Source: Wyeomyia smithii
Taxonomy: Eukaryota > Arthropoda > Insecta > Diptera > Culicidae
Direction: 5' to 3'
NCBI RefSeq assembly: GCF_029784165.1
Contig: NC_073696.1
Coordinates: forward strand, 99,068,065-99,132,064
Length of the DNA: 64,000 nt
The translations under genes and the position numbers were made by a program. Shown in pieces: positions 12,287 through 22,960 of this stretch (positions are counted from its first letter, which is position 1; every line of letters starts with the position of its first letter). The notes under the pieces are model-generated. The model was given only the letters and a program-made list of their open reading frames with translations, did not search any database and was not told the DNA's origin.

Positions 12287-12372
12287 AGATAAGAATCGAT
12301 TACGATTAAACTCTAGGAACTGATGTTGTTATTACTTTCTTTCATACATCCTCTGGCACACCCACTGATAAG
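12287..12372 (+). promoter_or_regulatory. GATA-factor motifs upstream of the GH19 gene
   Basis: AGATAAG at 12287-12293 and TGATAAG at 12366-12372 match the WGATAAG consensus; a third copy, AGATAAG, overlaps the core promoter at 12749-12755. GATA factors drive many insect gut and fat-body genes, so these suggest, but do not show, such expression. Short motifs occur by chance. Confidence 0.4.
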
Positions 12373-12710
12373 ATTGCAATAGATATTTGAGCTATGGTGG
12401 GTGATATAAATATTTTTTATGCATATACATTTTATCACGATAACTAGTTGAAAATAATCTGCATATTTTGTAAATACCTATCAATTATCAATAAACATTG
12501 TTCAATTCAAATTAACATTTTTTGGGATTCCACTTTATATCAAGTTTATTATATCAAATATAACATTCTCAACTCAACCTCAACTTAAGCCAGTTCAATT
12601 ATAGAAATGTTTTATTTTACGTAATAGAGTTATGGCCAACTTGTTGAGCCGAATACCCCCGTGTGTACTGATTGCACAAAAGTGTTATCAGCAGCTTGTC
12701 TAAGCCGCAG

Positions 12711-12735
12711 TATAAATACACACGCATTATAAATA
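12711..12735 (+). promoter_or_regulatory. Duplicated TATA box of the GH19 gene
   Basis: TATAAATA occurs at 12711-12718 and again at 12728-12735, each followed by CACAC, apparently a small tandem duplication. The downstream copy lies 32 bp before the initiator A at 12760, the spacing expected for a functional TATA-initiator pair. Confidence 0.65.
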
Positions 12736-12757
12736 CACACCTTACGGCAGATAAGTG

Positions 12758-12762
12758 TCAGT
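12758..12762 (+). promoter_or_regulatory. Arthropod initiator (TCAGT)
   Basis: TCAGT with the A at 12760 as probable +1. With the TATA box at -32 it predicts a 5' UTR of only 18 nt before the ATG at 12778, and argues that the gene is not missing an upstream exon. Confidence 0.65.
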
Positions 12763-12777
12763 TTCAATAATTTCGCG

Positions 12778-13314
12778 ATGATGTCTAGTGCATTGGAATC
12801 CATTCTACTGTCCACGAAGTACTATGCCCCGGAGTCGTGGGTTCCGGGCAAATCGACTGAAATTGCCAGACAGATCAATGGGTTCGTGCGCGACTCCAAC
12901 GAGGCGGCCATGCTGATCGCCTATATGATCTGTGATAGCAACGGATTCAGGGTGACCATTGAATCGGGTGGAGCAGGAACATTTCACGCTCCCTACTATG
13001 GTCGCGGTTACATCAAGCTATGCTGGAGAAGCAACTATGAGGAGGCGTCCCGAGATCTCTGCGATCCGCGTATTCTTCATAATCCGGATGTTATCAACAG
13101 TAGCGTTGAGTTGTGCACCCGTGTGTCTATTTGGTACTGGGAGAAAAAAATTCGGCCAGTGTTGGCTAGATCAGCTAGGAAAACTTTCTTCGATGTTACC
13201 AAAATATTCAATCCGGGAGCGGATAAAGGATCCACCTATGTTGCGGAGCGTTACAGCGTTTATTGCCAGGCGGCTAGAGTGTTGGGAGTTACAAATTTGA
13301 TTCCCTGTGCGTGA
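12778..13314 (+). CDS. GH19 (class I/II/IV chitinase-like) domain protein, single exon
   Basis: 178 residues. Seen: an N-terminal helix region, then ICDSNGF (51-57), the family core YYGRGYIKLCWRSNY (73-87), LHNPDVI (100-106), SIWYWEKK (117-124), the helix FFDVTKIFNPGADKG (137-151) and ERYSVYCQAARVLGV (157-171). This order matches GH19 chitinases, which hydrolyse beta-1,4-GlcNAc polymers with inversion. The usual catalytic HE(S/T)GG becomes CDSNG, so Asp53 replaces the acid Glu; Glu62, nine residues on, fits the second catalytic Glu of short-loop bacterial-type enzymes. Cys at 52, 82, 95, 113, 163 and 177 could form disulfides, yet no signal peptide is visible. Start choice: either tandem ATG (12778 or 12781), placed by the TATA-initiator pair. 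GH19 is mainly plant and bacterial with scattered animal members, so horizontal origin is possible. It may be active, altered or a binding-only derivative. Confidence 0.85.
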   Translation: MMSSALESILLSTKYYAPESWVPGKSTEIARQINGFVRDSNEAAMLIAYMICDSNGFRVTIESGGAGTFHAPYYGRGYIKLCWRSNYEEASRDLCDPRILHNPDVINSSVELCTRVSIWYWEKKIRPVLARSARKTFFDVTKIFNPGADKGSTYVAERYSVYCQAARVLGVTNLIPCA

Positions 13315-13505
13315 GAATGCCGTAGCGCGTAGTGTATTTATTTTTAAATAATATGTTCCCAACTCGTCATTCCATTATTCAATCAATGCTGGAAGTATTA
13401 TTGAAATGAGTTAGAAATTTCATTGAAATCTGCCTACAAATTTGCCCAAATAGGATAATGGATTTCTTCAATGGGATAGTTTGGCCTACTTTCAATGATC
13501 ATCGA

Positions 13506-13511
13506 AATAAA
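13506..13511 (+). terminator. Candidate polyadenylation signal of the GH19 gene
   Basis: AATAAA about 190 bp after the stop codon. It is the first canonical hexamer I see downstream; AT-rich context weakens the inference. Confidence 0.4.
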
Positions 13512-13819
13512 AAGAAATACGTAATTGCTATGGATGTCATAAAACTAAGCATAGCTAAGTGCCCTTGAAGATTATGGCAATTGTAATGTTGAATTTGTAT
13601 TTTTAAAGATATCAAAAAGTATCTGTTCAAGTATAAAGGATAGCTTCGGTGCTGCATGCAGATTTCTACAAACTTCAAAAATGCCTGTTAGTGTGGAAAA
13701 TAATGAAAATAATGATTTATTATTTCCATTATCAACCAAATTTTGCTTTAAAGAGCAGCTAAAAGCAGAGCTTGAAAGTTGGACTCCATCCGAAAGGATC
13801 CATATAGCGATGGGAACTA

Positions 13820-14734
13820 GGGGAACTGCTCCATTATTCATCTCATTAAGTCGATATTGACGAAGAATGCACGGATCAAACACCAAATTTTCACGAAATC
13901 ATTGAATAAATAAACTAAATATGCTTACGTGCTCTTATGGAATCGTTCAGCATTGCATGTTTAGTAAAATTAGCTAGATTTATCCTGAATTTTGTAAAAC
14001 AAACCATTTTTCACAACGTTTCCATATCCATCTCAAAACTTGAATCACTGCTCAATATACATCTCACGACACCCCCATATTCATTACACTCTTAATCATG
14101 CATGAATCACATTATCATGAATGAACATAGCCGAAGCCCGTCGTAGTAGGTTACCTAGATACCCGCTGTGGTTGTTTACGTGTAAAATTGTAAAATTTAA
14201 CCTAGGTAGCGATTTATGTCAATTATGTCGGAACAATTCAACATTGTCAGTGTGATTTTTTCGTATTAACAGAAACTGACTTGGCAACTTTTGATTTTCT
14301 TCAACGCAGTGAAAACAGATGAAAATACATACAGTTGAAATCAAGGATATGTAGAAATTCATCTCATATATTTCTGCTAATTCAAGCTCGTTTTTGGAAA
14401 TTTGAGGTGAACATTTGAAAGATTGAAATATTCTTAGTGTAGTGAGTGATTTTGTTTAGTGATTAAAATAAAAAGTGGTTCGCTAGTGATGAAAAAAACT
14501 TTGGTTGGCTGCTTAACGAGTCCCGTTGTGGCCGTGTAGAGCAATGCGCGGATTTTGTTTTCTGAGGTAGGTGATTGAAATAAATGAGTTTTGTAGTGCA
14601 AATACCCGACTATAAAATCAAATTTAAAGCTTTAAAGTGAGTTTTTAAGGATTATACTTTATGAGGAATTTGAAGTGTTTTCATGTTGTATGAGATGAAC
14701 ATATGGACTGAGATGAATAATGGAGCAGTTCCCC
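13820..14734. mobile_element. 0.9 kb TIR element with TA duplication, non-coding
   Basis: GGGGAACTGCTCCATTATTC followed by ATCTCA at the left end is repeated inverted at the right end. TA flanks both sides (13818-13819, 14735-14736). The 915 bp between the flanks has no transposase that I can recognise, so it looks like a non-autonomous DNA element. It lies 0.5 kb downstream of the GH19 gene. Confidence 0.75.
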
Positions 14735-14759
14735 TACATGAAAACAAGGAAAATTTAGC

Positions 14760-14990
14760 AATCGACTTTGATTCCAACTCCGAAAACTGTTAACGTAATC
14801 GCTAATAGAAAGATAGGCAAACCGTCTGAATACTGACTGTCACTTTTATCAACGCCTGCTGATTCCCCGAAAGAGGCCCTACAGTAAAGAGCTATACAGC
14901 ACTGGGTGAAGGACATTCCAAGGAACCAAATGGTATATAATAATCATTCTTTTTATTACATTAGCGATAGTAATTCGATTGTTATTGTGA
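14760..14990 (-). repeat. Interspersed repeat, copy A (inverted partner at 18320-18545)
   Basis: GATAGGCAAACCGTCTGAAT and flanks match the reverse complement of 18320-18545 over about 220 bp, including GACAGTCAGTATTC and an AAATGGTATATAAT stretch. Family not recognised, no coding motif. Confidence 0.7.
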
Positions 14991-15459
14991 AGTGTTCGAA
15001 CTTTGAGACTGTTCAAAGTTTGAATCAAAACGGAAAATAAAATTAAATTGAGCAAAAATCCGCTTGATGTTAGTATGATCAAAAGTTCTGCTTAGAAAAC
15101 AAAATTTAATGAAAATAGTAGGAGGGTGGTATCCAAGACACGACCGCATAGTTGACGTAGGACTACAATTATTTTATAATTTTATTTTGAAGCTATGTTT
15201 GATTTGAGCTCGTTTTACTTTTGTAGTTTGCTTGATTTATTTTAACCAATTTAAGCTCAACATCTTCCAAAAGGAAGGTTTTTTGGTTCGGGTCGTAATA
15301 TCAAGTATCTAGGTCTTCAGCCCAAATTCATCAAGCGACACCTCAAAAGACTTGGAACTAAACCTAGTTCATGGGGTGGCCATTTCTACTGTTAATGTCG
15401 TCTTTGACCATTTAAAAAGTCAAAAAATCATGAAAAAAGAACCGTTCATTATTGGCATG

Positions 15460-15508
15460 GTTCGATTTTGGCAACAGAAAAAATTCTGGCGTGTTGCCAA
15501 AATCGAAC
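15460..15508. repeat. Short inverted repeat, remnant of a CAGACC-type MITE
   Basis: GTTCGATTTTGGCAACA (15460-15476) and its inverted copy (15492-15508) flank a 15-nt spacer. The right side continues GGGGTCTGTA, the same end as the MITE at 47467-47691, so this is probably a collapsed relative. Confidence 0.6.
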
Positions 15509-15574
15509 GGGGTCTGTATTTTGATTATTTCTTTGCAGCACTCTATGTTAGAAGAAAAAATATTCTCTTTAACA

Positions 15575-15899
15575 TTCACAATGGTCCAGAAACCAAATTT
15601 AGGGGAAAACTCGGGTCTAGAGCTCTATAGCAATGTTTTAGAGAAAAACTTTTTTTTTACAAAGTTATTTAAAATTATTGGAGCTATACAATTGTAGAAC
15701 AAGATTTTCTATCTACAAAAATAAAACAGTTAGATACTTGATAGCATCGAAAATTTTGGTCACCCTAATTTTTGATACTTTCTTAAAAAGCGCTTTAGCA
15801 TATGTAACAACTTTGTAGAAGAAAGTTTTTCTCTAAAATATTGCTATAGAGCTCTAGACCCAAATTTCCCCCTAAATTTGGTTACTGGACCATTGTGAA
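15575..15899. mobile_element. Foldback element, copy 1
   Basis: TTCACAATGGTCCAGAAACC at the left end is inverted at the right end (GGACCATTGTGAA), and the arms keep pairing for about 80 bp (GGGTCTAGAGCTCTATAGCA). A second copy in opposite orientation lies at 41099-41365. No coding sequence. Confidence 0.75.
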
Positions 15900-17490
15900 T
15901 TCCTTTCATTCTAATACAGCGAATTTTCTTTTATTCGCGAACAGGCAACCTTCTATAAAATAATTAATTGAGTAGAGTTTAGTAGAAATTAAACTTTCTT
16001 CAATCTCTATTTGTCTTATTGAAGTTGGCTCACTCACCAATCACAAAGCGGCAAAGATGTCACATGAATTTTTTCCTGCAGTTACATGCTCGTGGAAAAA
16101 ATATCGATAACGAATTACAGTTTTAGTAAAAAATGTATATTCACAGAAAATTCGAAATTGACATAAAATTTTATGAACATGTTAACATTCAATTCAGGTC
16201 AAGTTAAACATTTTATCAGTATACAGAATCAATCAGAAAAAATTTGATCAGTTTCAAGACACTAAAGAACAACGAAGATACCATATTTGAAAGTTATATG
16301 TCCGTTATCTTCGAAAATAAACTGGGCTAGAGTGATGCACAACATTAGCATCAATTACATCAATTACAAGTAAAGTTATGTAAAGTAATATTTTCTTGCA
16401 AATGCTAATTCAAAAAAATTTTCAATTGAAAAACACAAATACTAATGTCGGAACTCTAATATCAAGATGAAATGAATTTGGTTTTCCTCTATACCGCCAT
16501 CGCGGGATGCAACTAGTATTGTCATATTGGACTAAATTTATTTAGCTAGTAAAATATAATCATCAGTACAGTTCGCTTAACTACCTATTCAAAGATCTGT
16601 ACGGAGCATTTTGGTTTTCTATTGTCTTTTAAATACCCTATATTCAGTTATTTAAATAAATCTGAAAAAAGCAGAGTTCAAAAATAAACAACGCATTTTG
16701 TTGTCCCCGGCGGTGCAGCGTATTTTGCGGCACCCGAAAAATCATATTGAGTTCTGATATTTGCTGCTATATCATACGAAACAAGAAGAAGAAGAAGACA
16801 ATTCAAACGGCAATTCGATTGTTCCACGCCCCACTGTGCGTCAATAGCGGCAATGTAGTTTTCACTTTGCTTGACTGCACAAAAATGAACATCGAGTTTT
16901 TCTGCACTGATAGACGACGAATAACTAGCGCTCTGTTCATACATTGCTCGATGCAGTACTGTTGCCTGTGCCATCATATTCTCCTTGAAGACATCAGTTT
17001 TATTAACATAAACATATTTATCAACGGCAGAACGTAATACTGACTGATAGTGGAGGTGGATACGAACTTTCCGAAAAAGCTTCACCTTCAAGACATCAAA
17101 ATAGTCTAGGCTCATGGAAGCTAACATTAGTTGACCTATTGGGACGGGGAGATTCTGTTAAATTTTTTTTTGCCACTGCTATACAGGATATCTCAGCAGG
17201 CAGTTGGTGTCTATTCATGAAGTCTGTGCCAGGCGTGCTCGCATTGTTGGTGGTACATTGTTGGTGAAAATTCGACCTTGAAACTATTATTCAATTTTCA
17301 CTGTTTAACAATAAAGTGATAATGAAAATTGAAGAACCACAAAATTGTCCATCGTTTTATCAATCCAACGACATATTGATTATTGTGATCCATCATGTGG
17401 TTACATCATTATAACCGTTTGAAATCTTTCATTCCGACGTTACATCTTGGTTTTAGTTTTCGCGGAATGTATCTCGATATAGTGCGGTCA
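15900..17490. other. Unassigned sequence
   Basis: AT-rich, no element boundaries seen apart from the open frame at 16678-17127 described separately. A perfect 7-bp-arm palindrome, GACGTAGTCCTACGTC, lies just beyond at 17491-17506. Confidence 0.45.
16678..17127 (-). CDS. Hypothetical 149-residue open frame, unrecognised
   Basis: The longest non-low-complexity frame in its area. The start is taken at Met-Leu-Ala-Ser; composition is ordinary (no simple-repeat bias), with a Leu-rich stretch near residues 109-116 that may come from a small CTT microsatellite. No domain, signal peptide or transposase motif recognised, no clear promoter. It could be chance or an old element fragment. Confidence 0.2.
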   Translation of the reverse strand: MLASMSLDYFDVLKVKLFRKVRIHLHYQSVLRSAVDKYVYVNKTDVFKENMMAQATVLHRAMYEQSASYSSSISAEKLDVHFCAVKQSENYIAAIDAQWGVEQSNCRLNCLLLLLVSYDIAANIRTQYDFSGAAKYAAPPGTTKCVVYF

Positions 17491-17524
17491 GACGTAGTCC
17501 TACGTCAAAAATCATGGAAAATAC

Positions 17525-17945
17525 GGTACAACAAAAAGAGAAAATGAAACTAGAGAAAGAAAGGAAGTAAAAGAAGCACAAATAAAAAAAATTGAAATTA
17601 ACATTGAAAAAGCAGAAGAAATGGAACTAGAGAAGAAGAAATAAATAAGTAAATGAATAAAAACAGTAAAGGAAAAAAGGAGTTAAAACAGAAAAAATGA
17701 GAAACAAAGTTAAAGAGAAGTTCAAAGAAATAGAAAAATAAGAAAAAAGACAAAGAAGAAATGATAAGCAAAACTAAGACATGATAAGAAAAAAATATAC
17801 AGAGAGTGAAAGTAAAGAATTAATAAAAAGAAGGAGGAGAATTAAAAATGGAAATAATAGATACTAAGCAGAAGGAAATAGAAATGGAAGCAAAGTAATA
17901 GAATAGAGCGAAGAATAAGATAAAGATAGAGATCTAGGGAGGGAG
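17525..17945 (+). repeat. Purine-rich tract
   Basis: About 420 bp with plus strand almost entirely A and G. It resembles the large purine satellite at 25.2-31.2 kb in composition and in words such as AGAGAT and AGAAGGAAATAGAAATGG. It ends abruptly at about 17945. Confidence 0.6.
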
Positions 17946-18319
17946 GATGAATAAAAGAGTTTGCTTTAAAAATGTACAGCTCATAAAGGCAATAATGACA
18001 TTTTTGTGGAACATTAACGGCAAAACCAGCCATGATAGCCAGGCTTGCGCACGGTCAACACATTTTTTTTTATTCGCTTCGTTAGTGTGCGTCGCAGTAG
18101 GCTTTCGCACACAAAAAAAATGGTGCAACAACATTCGCACATGGAAAATACGCGTTATTTTGTTTTGTTTCTGTCTACTTAATTTTATTTCTGTTGAGAA
18201 ATGTTATTACAATATCAATGATAAAATAATTTCCAAAATCTACGCACAAAACGTGCGTAATTCTCATTTCAAAAAAATGTGTCATAATACCGTTTCGACT
18301 CAAACTTCGAATACTTAAC

Positions 18320-18545
18320 ATTAAAAACCGAATTATTATAGCTAGTGTAACAAAAAGTTCGAATATTATATACCATTTTGTGTCTTGGAATGCCCTGCAC
18401 CTTGTGATGTATAGCTTTTTGAAGTACGGCAACTTTCAGGGAATCAAAAGGCGTTGGAAAAAGTGACAGTCAGTATTCAGACGGTTTGCCTATCTGTTTC
18501 TTAGCGATTACATTGAAGTGTTCGAAGCTTGAATCAAAGGCGAGT
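18320..18545 (+). repeat. Interspersed repeat, copy B (inverted partner at 14760-14990)
   Basis: Reverse-complement match of copy A, about 80 percent by eye, with GACAGTCAGTATTCAGACGG as the best-kept block. The pair spans 3.8 kb outer to outer. Confidence 0.7.
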
Positions 18546-18834
18546 GCTGAATTCTCGTTAATTTCATAAACAAAACATGTTTAAATCTATATTAATAGCA
18601 CTTAATTGCAACAACGATAAAATAACCAACATGCTTAACCTTTAAGATTGACGAGACAGTTTTTTTTCGTCGATTATTTAGTGCAGAAGTTACATCATAG
18701 TTTGAGTGTTCGAAATTTGATGCAGTACGGTACGTAAAATAAATATGTCATAAAGAAAAAAAGTCATGGTTGCAAGTACTCGTACTTTAACTCTTACACT
18801 TTAAGGGTCTAGAATAGTTTTCTGATTTTATATA

Positions 18835-18972
18835 GCAGAGAGGCATGTAATTCGGGAGTATTTCGTGATAAGGACGTACAAGGGTTATAAAAGTAGTGAT
18901 ACTTTTGTTTACGTTTAGACATACGACCTTATCACAAAGTACTCCAGAATTCATGAACTTTTTTCTCTCTGC
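18835..18972. repeat. Small foldback (imperfect 45-bp arms)
   Basis: GCAGAGAG, GGAGTA and GTGATAAGG-GTA blocks on the left are mirrored inverted on the right (GACCTTATCAC, TACTCC, CTCTCTGC). No coding capacity; likely a MITE remnant. Confidence 0.55.
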
Positions 18973-21714
18973 TTTAAACGCGCTTTACTCGAAATAATAT
19001 TCTTCTAAACGGTGTGCTAGATTACTCTCTCAATATTCATTCGAGAAAGCGTTCTTTGTTTTGGAAAAAAGCCCGCGATTTTCTCAAAAATATAAATTTT
19101 TTAAATTCCTACGTACAAAGATTATTCCTACGTACATTAAGTTACAGAAAAATATTGTTGTTCTGGGACAAAAGAAACTCAACTTATGCTGCACGCCGTT
19201 TGGAAGACATCAACTTCGATCCCCCTACAGAAAATGGATGAATTTATTTACGTGTTTATTTTATTATAACAACCATTAAATATATACTAGAAAGCTACTA
19301 AAATCAATTTTGTGTACCGTTTGTTGGCATTCTCTCTCAAACGACGTTGTTTGTTAACTGTAGATACGTTTGAGTCGATTTCGACCCAATTTTTTCTATG
19401 GAAGTGATATTTCCAGAACCGATTAGAAAATGTGGCTGAAATTTCTTTACATTGTTGCTTGAACATTGACGCAACGAAAAACAAACCCAGATTATACTTT
19501 CCGACCCTTTGTATTGTTATGCGATTTTCATGGGTATGACATTCTATAGTTCATTGTAATTTTGTTTTTTAGACTAGTAGAATTATTATTAACACTATGT
19601 ATTTCGAACGAAGAAAATTTTTTTTTCTTAAAATATCGAGTTGGTTGAAAAAATATTGCATGAAAAGTTTGTCGTTTCTCAGAACGAATATGTTCCCGAA
19701 ATTGCAATAGAAAATGAAGAATCTGTGAAGTTCCACGGACACGACGATTTGAATAATATCAATATGTGTTTTTTATAATTCAATTTCTCCGACCCACCAA
19801 CGTAAGGTTAGTCGATTTTTTTAACGCAAGTCTATGGTTAATAGTGGTGTTGATTTGAATGAACTTCTCTCGAAACAGTGAACTAATCCCGCAGTGAAAA
19901 AGTTGGTTCCCTTTTTTTCAAGTTTTCGGACTGCTTCAATTCCTATCTTGATTAGAAGCGAGACTAATCGCGGTGACAGAAAGTAAACCGAAATAAAACC
20001 TTACATAAATTTTGAATTTTTCGAAAGTTTCGGTACCCGTTAGTTACTATAGCTGCACCTCACGGTGACGGTGCCAATCGCGTTCATAAATCATTTATCA
20101 CAGATCGAGCGGACAACCTCTCGACCCGATGCGGCGATGGCGGCGGCAACGGCAGATCATTACACAACTTACACATTTGTTTGTGCCAGTGCTCTAGTTA
20201 TTACAATCGCAGCACTTGATACAGTTTCGTGCAGCCCGTGAGCCATTTTTCACCGCACTGGCCGCAGACACATTCCGTGCCCACACGTGTGACGCAGAGG
20301 AAAGAAGGCTTAGCTATCCGTACGCGTTATCCCAGCTAAAACCCTCAACAACGCTGCAAGGCACTTGCACTAGCAAGACACCACAGTTTCGAAGGCGATT
20401 CCCCTGGCGGAAAATCCGCATCCTACCCCCGGCTACCATCATCGGGTGTGCGCCCAATGAGAGGGCCTCGAGTACCGGCAACTGACCGCACCGGGCAAGG
20501 TCAGGTGTTCGGACACGCATTTCTCTTCGCCCCCGGCTTGGACGACGACGCTTGGGACCAACGCTTTGAAGTAATCGGTTTTGTTTGTTTTGGGCTTTAA
20601 TATTTATGTAACTTGGTCTGTCCGTCTGTCTGCTTGTCCCGCCGTCTGAAAACTCACTGTAAAAGTATTGTATATCCATTGCGAACTGCCGCGGGCCGGC
20701 TCGTTTCAAGTTTCATTGGACATTTGGACAGTTAATAAAAAATACCTTTCACATTGAACTTGTACTAGTTGTAGCGCGAAGCCTATGCTGGCTGTGTGCC
20801 TAAGGCAAGGCACGTGCCTTGCTTTCGGTATGGTAAGATAAAATTTGGCATGAACAAATTCGCTACTCTCAAGCTTCGCTTGTGCTTCGTAATTTTAAAC
20901 GAATCTGAAAACATGAATGGTAATTTCACTATGACCGTCACCTATTATTTTAAATTTTTCCACGCGTTACTGCAGCCTTATTTAAATTATGGGAACAACC
21001 AACTGGAAACAATTTGACCACTTCGATCCCAATATGGTTATCTCAGATTGTGAGTAGGACTAAGGTTAAATTGAACGAATGCACCATATAATCCGTATAA
21101 GGAATGTAACGCATTCGAATCTTGGTAATAGGTTGAATTAAGCATACGGTATCACCTGGCGATTCGACGCACTGCAGTCGTTGCTGTTACTTAACCTCCA
21201 AATTTTCGAAAAGTTTTGACCAGCTCTTGAGCCGTGGAATTGGATATGCAGTGGCTCGGAACTGCTATTACCTAGTATATGGAGGTCGCAGAGTGGCGGA
21301 ATACAATCGTTTGCGGAAGGTTCGTTATTTAATTTGGTAAAAGTAAACCCTACACGTGAATGTTGGAAGGTAGGCAACCACGACAATCACTTTGGATTAG
21401 GTTTAAAATCTTGAGAACGGAAGCGTCATCATACACCATAGATATTTTGTTGTTTTTGTCGGCAAAATAACTACACTGAATAAGGACATATAGGTATAGG
21501 TTAGAGGTGAAAGAATTCGAAGAAAATGTCAAATGGCTCTTTTATATTTTCAAAACATAGAAAATTATAAATGTATGCTAACCTTCTTTCCCAATTTAGC
21601 GGAATATTAAATTTATTATATTTTATTCAATCATAAAACCCATCTCATCTGGTAATCCGTCATACTAAAGTTGAAAAATAAATTACGGCATCTCTTTCCT
21701 CAACGCGGTGCAAC

Positions 21715-22030
21715 GTACATCTTAAAATTAAGAAAGGAGGGAAGATACGCGTGATAAAAAAATGAAAAGGAATCAAATCCAAAAAGAGAAACAGAGCTGC
21801 AAGATGGAGGAAAGAAACGCAAAAAAAAATCAAAGAAATAAGCAGGAATGATACGAAAGCAATAAAAAGAAACAAAAAAATATTATTAAAAAAAAACAAT
21901 TAAAACAAAAAAAAACAATTAAACACATTGAACAGAGAAAAGAAAATGAAAACTGGAAGCCGAGAAATAAAAAAAAAGATATACGGATGAAGCAAAGAAC
22001 AAAGGAGCAAGATCGCGCCAAAGCACCGAT
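21715..22030 (+). repeat. Purine-rich tract left of the long-TIR transposon
   Basis: A- and G-dominated sequence up to the transposon end at 22039; the same kind of sequence resumes right after the element at about 25210. The transposon therefore probably inserted into the purine satellite. Confidence 0.6.
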
Positions 22031-22960
22031 GGTCGAATATCGACCATTTTTGATTTGAATGAAACTTTGCACACGCATTCGGCTCAGCAAACTGAGCATT
22101 TTCCACAGATGGAGCGATTTTTTACACCCATGAGTCACATTCTAAAAGGGCGTATGCCTTTTGGCATAGGTTTTATTCGAAGCATTGTAGCCCAGAAACC
22201 GTTGGTTGTATAGAAAAACTGTCTGAGAATGAGTTGTAGGTAATTAAAAATGCACCATAAAAAAAATATACACTTTACAAAAAAAATTTTTTTTGACCAA
22301 AAAAAAATTAAAAATAAACATTAAATTTCAATTTAAAAAAAAAGAGTTGAGTTTTTTTCTTATTTCTTTTTAAAGAAACTTGACGTTAATACGCAACTTT
22401 TAAAAAAAGTCCAGGATGGAGAAATGAAAAATAATTTTTTTATGGTAGATTAATTTTTTTATAAAAATTCTAATTCAAACATTTTTCAAAACATTTGTAT
22501 TCTGATGATTTTAAAAGATGCAGAGAGTCATTTTGAATCAAAAAGCTCTCGGTAGTAAACATTCTAAACGCATTGGTTTTCGAGTTATTTTAAATTTAAG
22601 CTCGATAAATTAATTATATTTCGGAAAATATACGTTTTTCTTGATTTGTCCATGGTTCTCCAGCAAAAACCTTACGTTCATTGGAATGCTTGATCAAAAT
22701 TATACAATTCATTCTTTGACAACAAAACGATTGGATAAATAACTCAAGCGCTAAACCTTAGCCTACTTACACGTTCCCCCTTGCCGAATGTTTTATAAAA
22801 AAATATGTTTGTCGTGCAACACTACCTACTTGTTTACTAATACTAACTGTTTTTAAAGTACGCAACCAATAACTACTGGGTTACCTATAATATCTGTTTT
22901 CGTTTATAAATACGATTGCACTACTCCAGATGTGTTAGTAACAGTTTGCATTTTGTGAAG

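Larger units (their letters stand above)
17946..21710. other. Mostly unassigned sequence with two small repeats
   Basis: Contains the repeat at 18320-18545 and foldback at 18835-18972. 20100-20700 is GC-rich (GGCGATGGCGGCGGCAACGG near 20133), like a promoter or first non-coding exon, but I see no coding exon with certainty. The small frames at 20216-20485 (+) and 20314-20709 (-) have no recognisable domain. Confidence 0.45.

Noticed and set aside
20216..20709. Protein-coding first exon in a GC-rich block
   Set aside because: Frames exist on both strands, none with recognisable features; GC-richness alone fits a promoter or UTR equally well.
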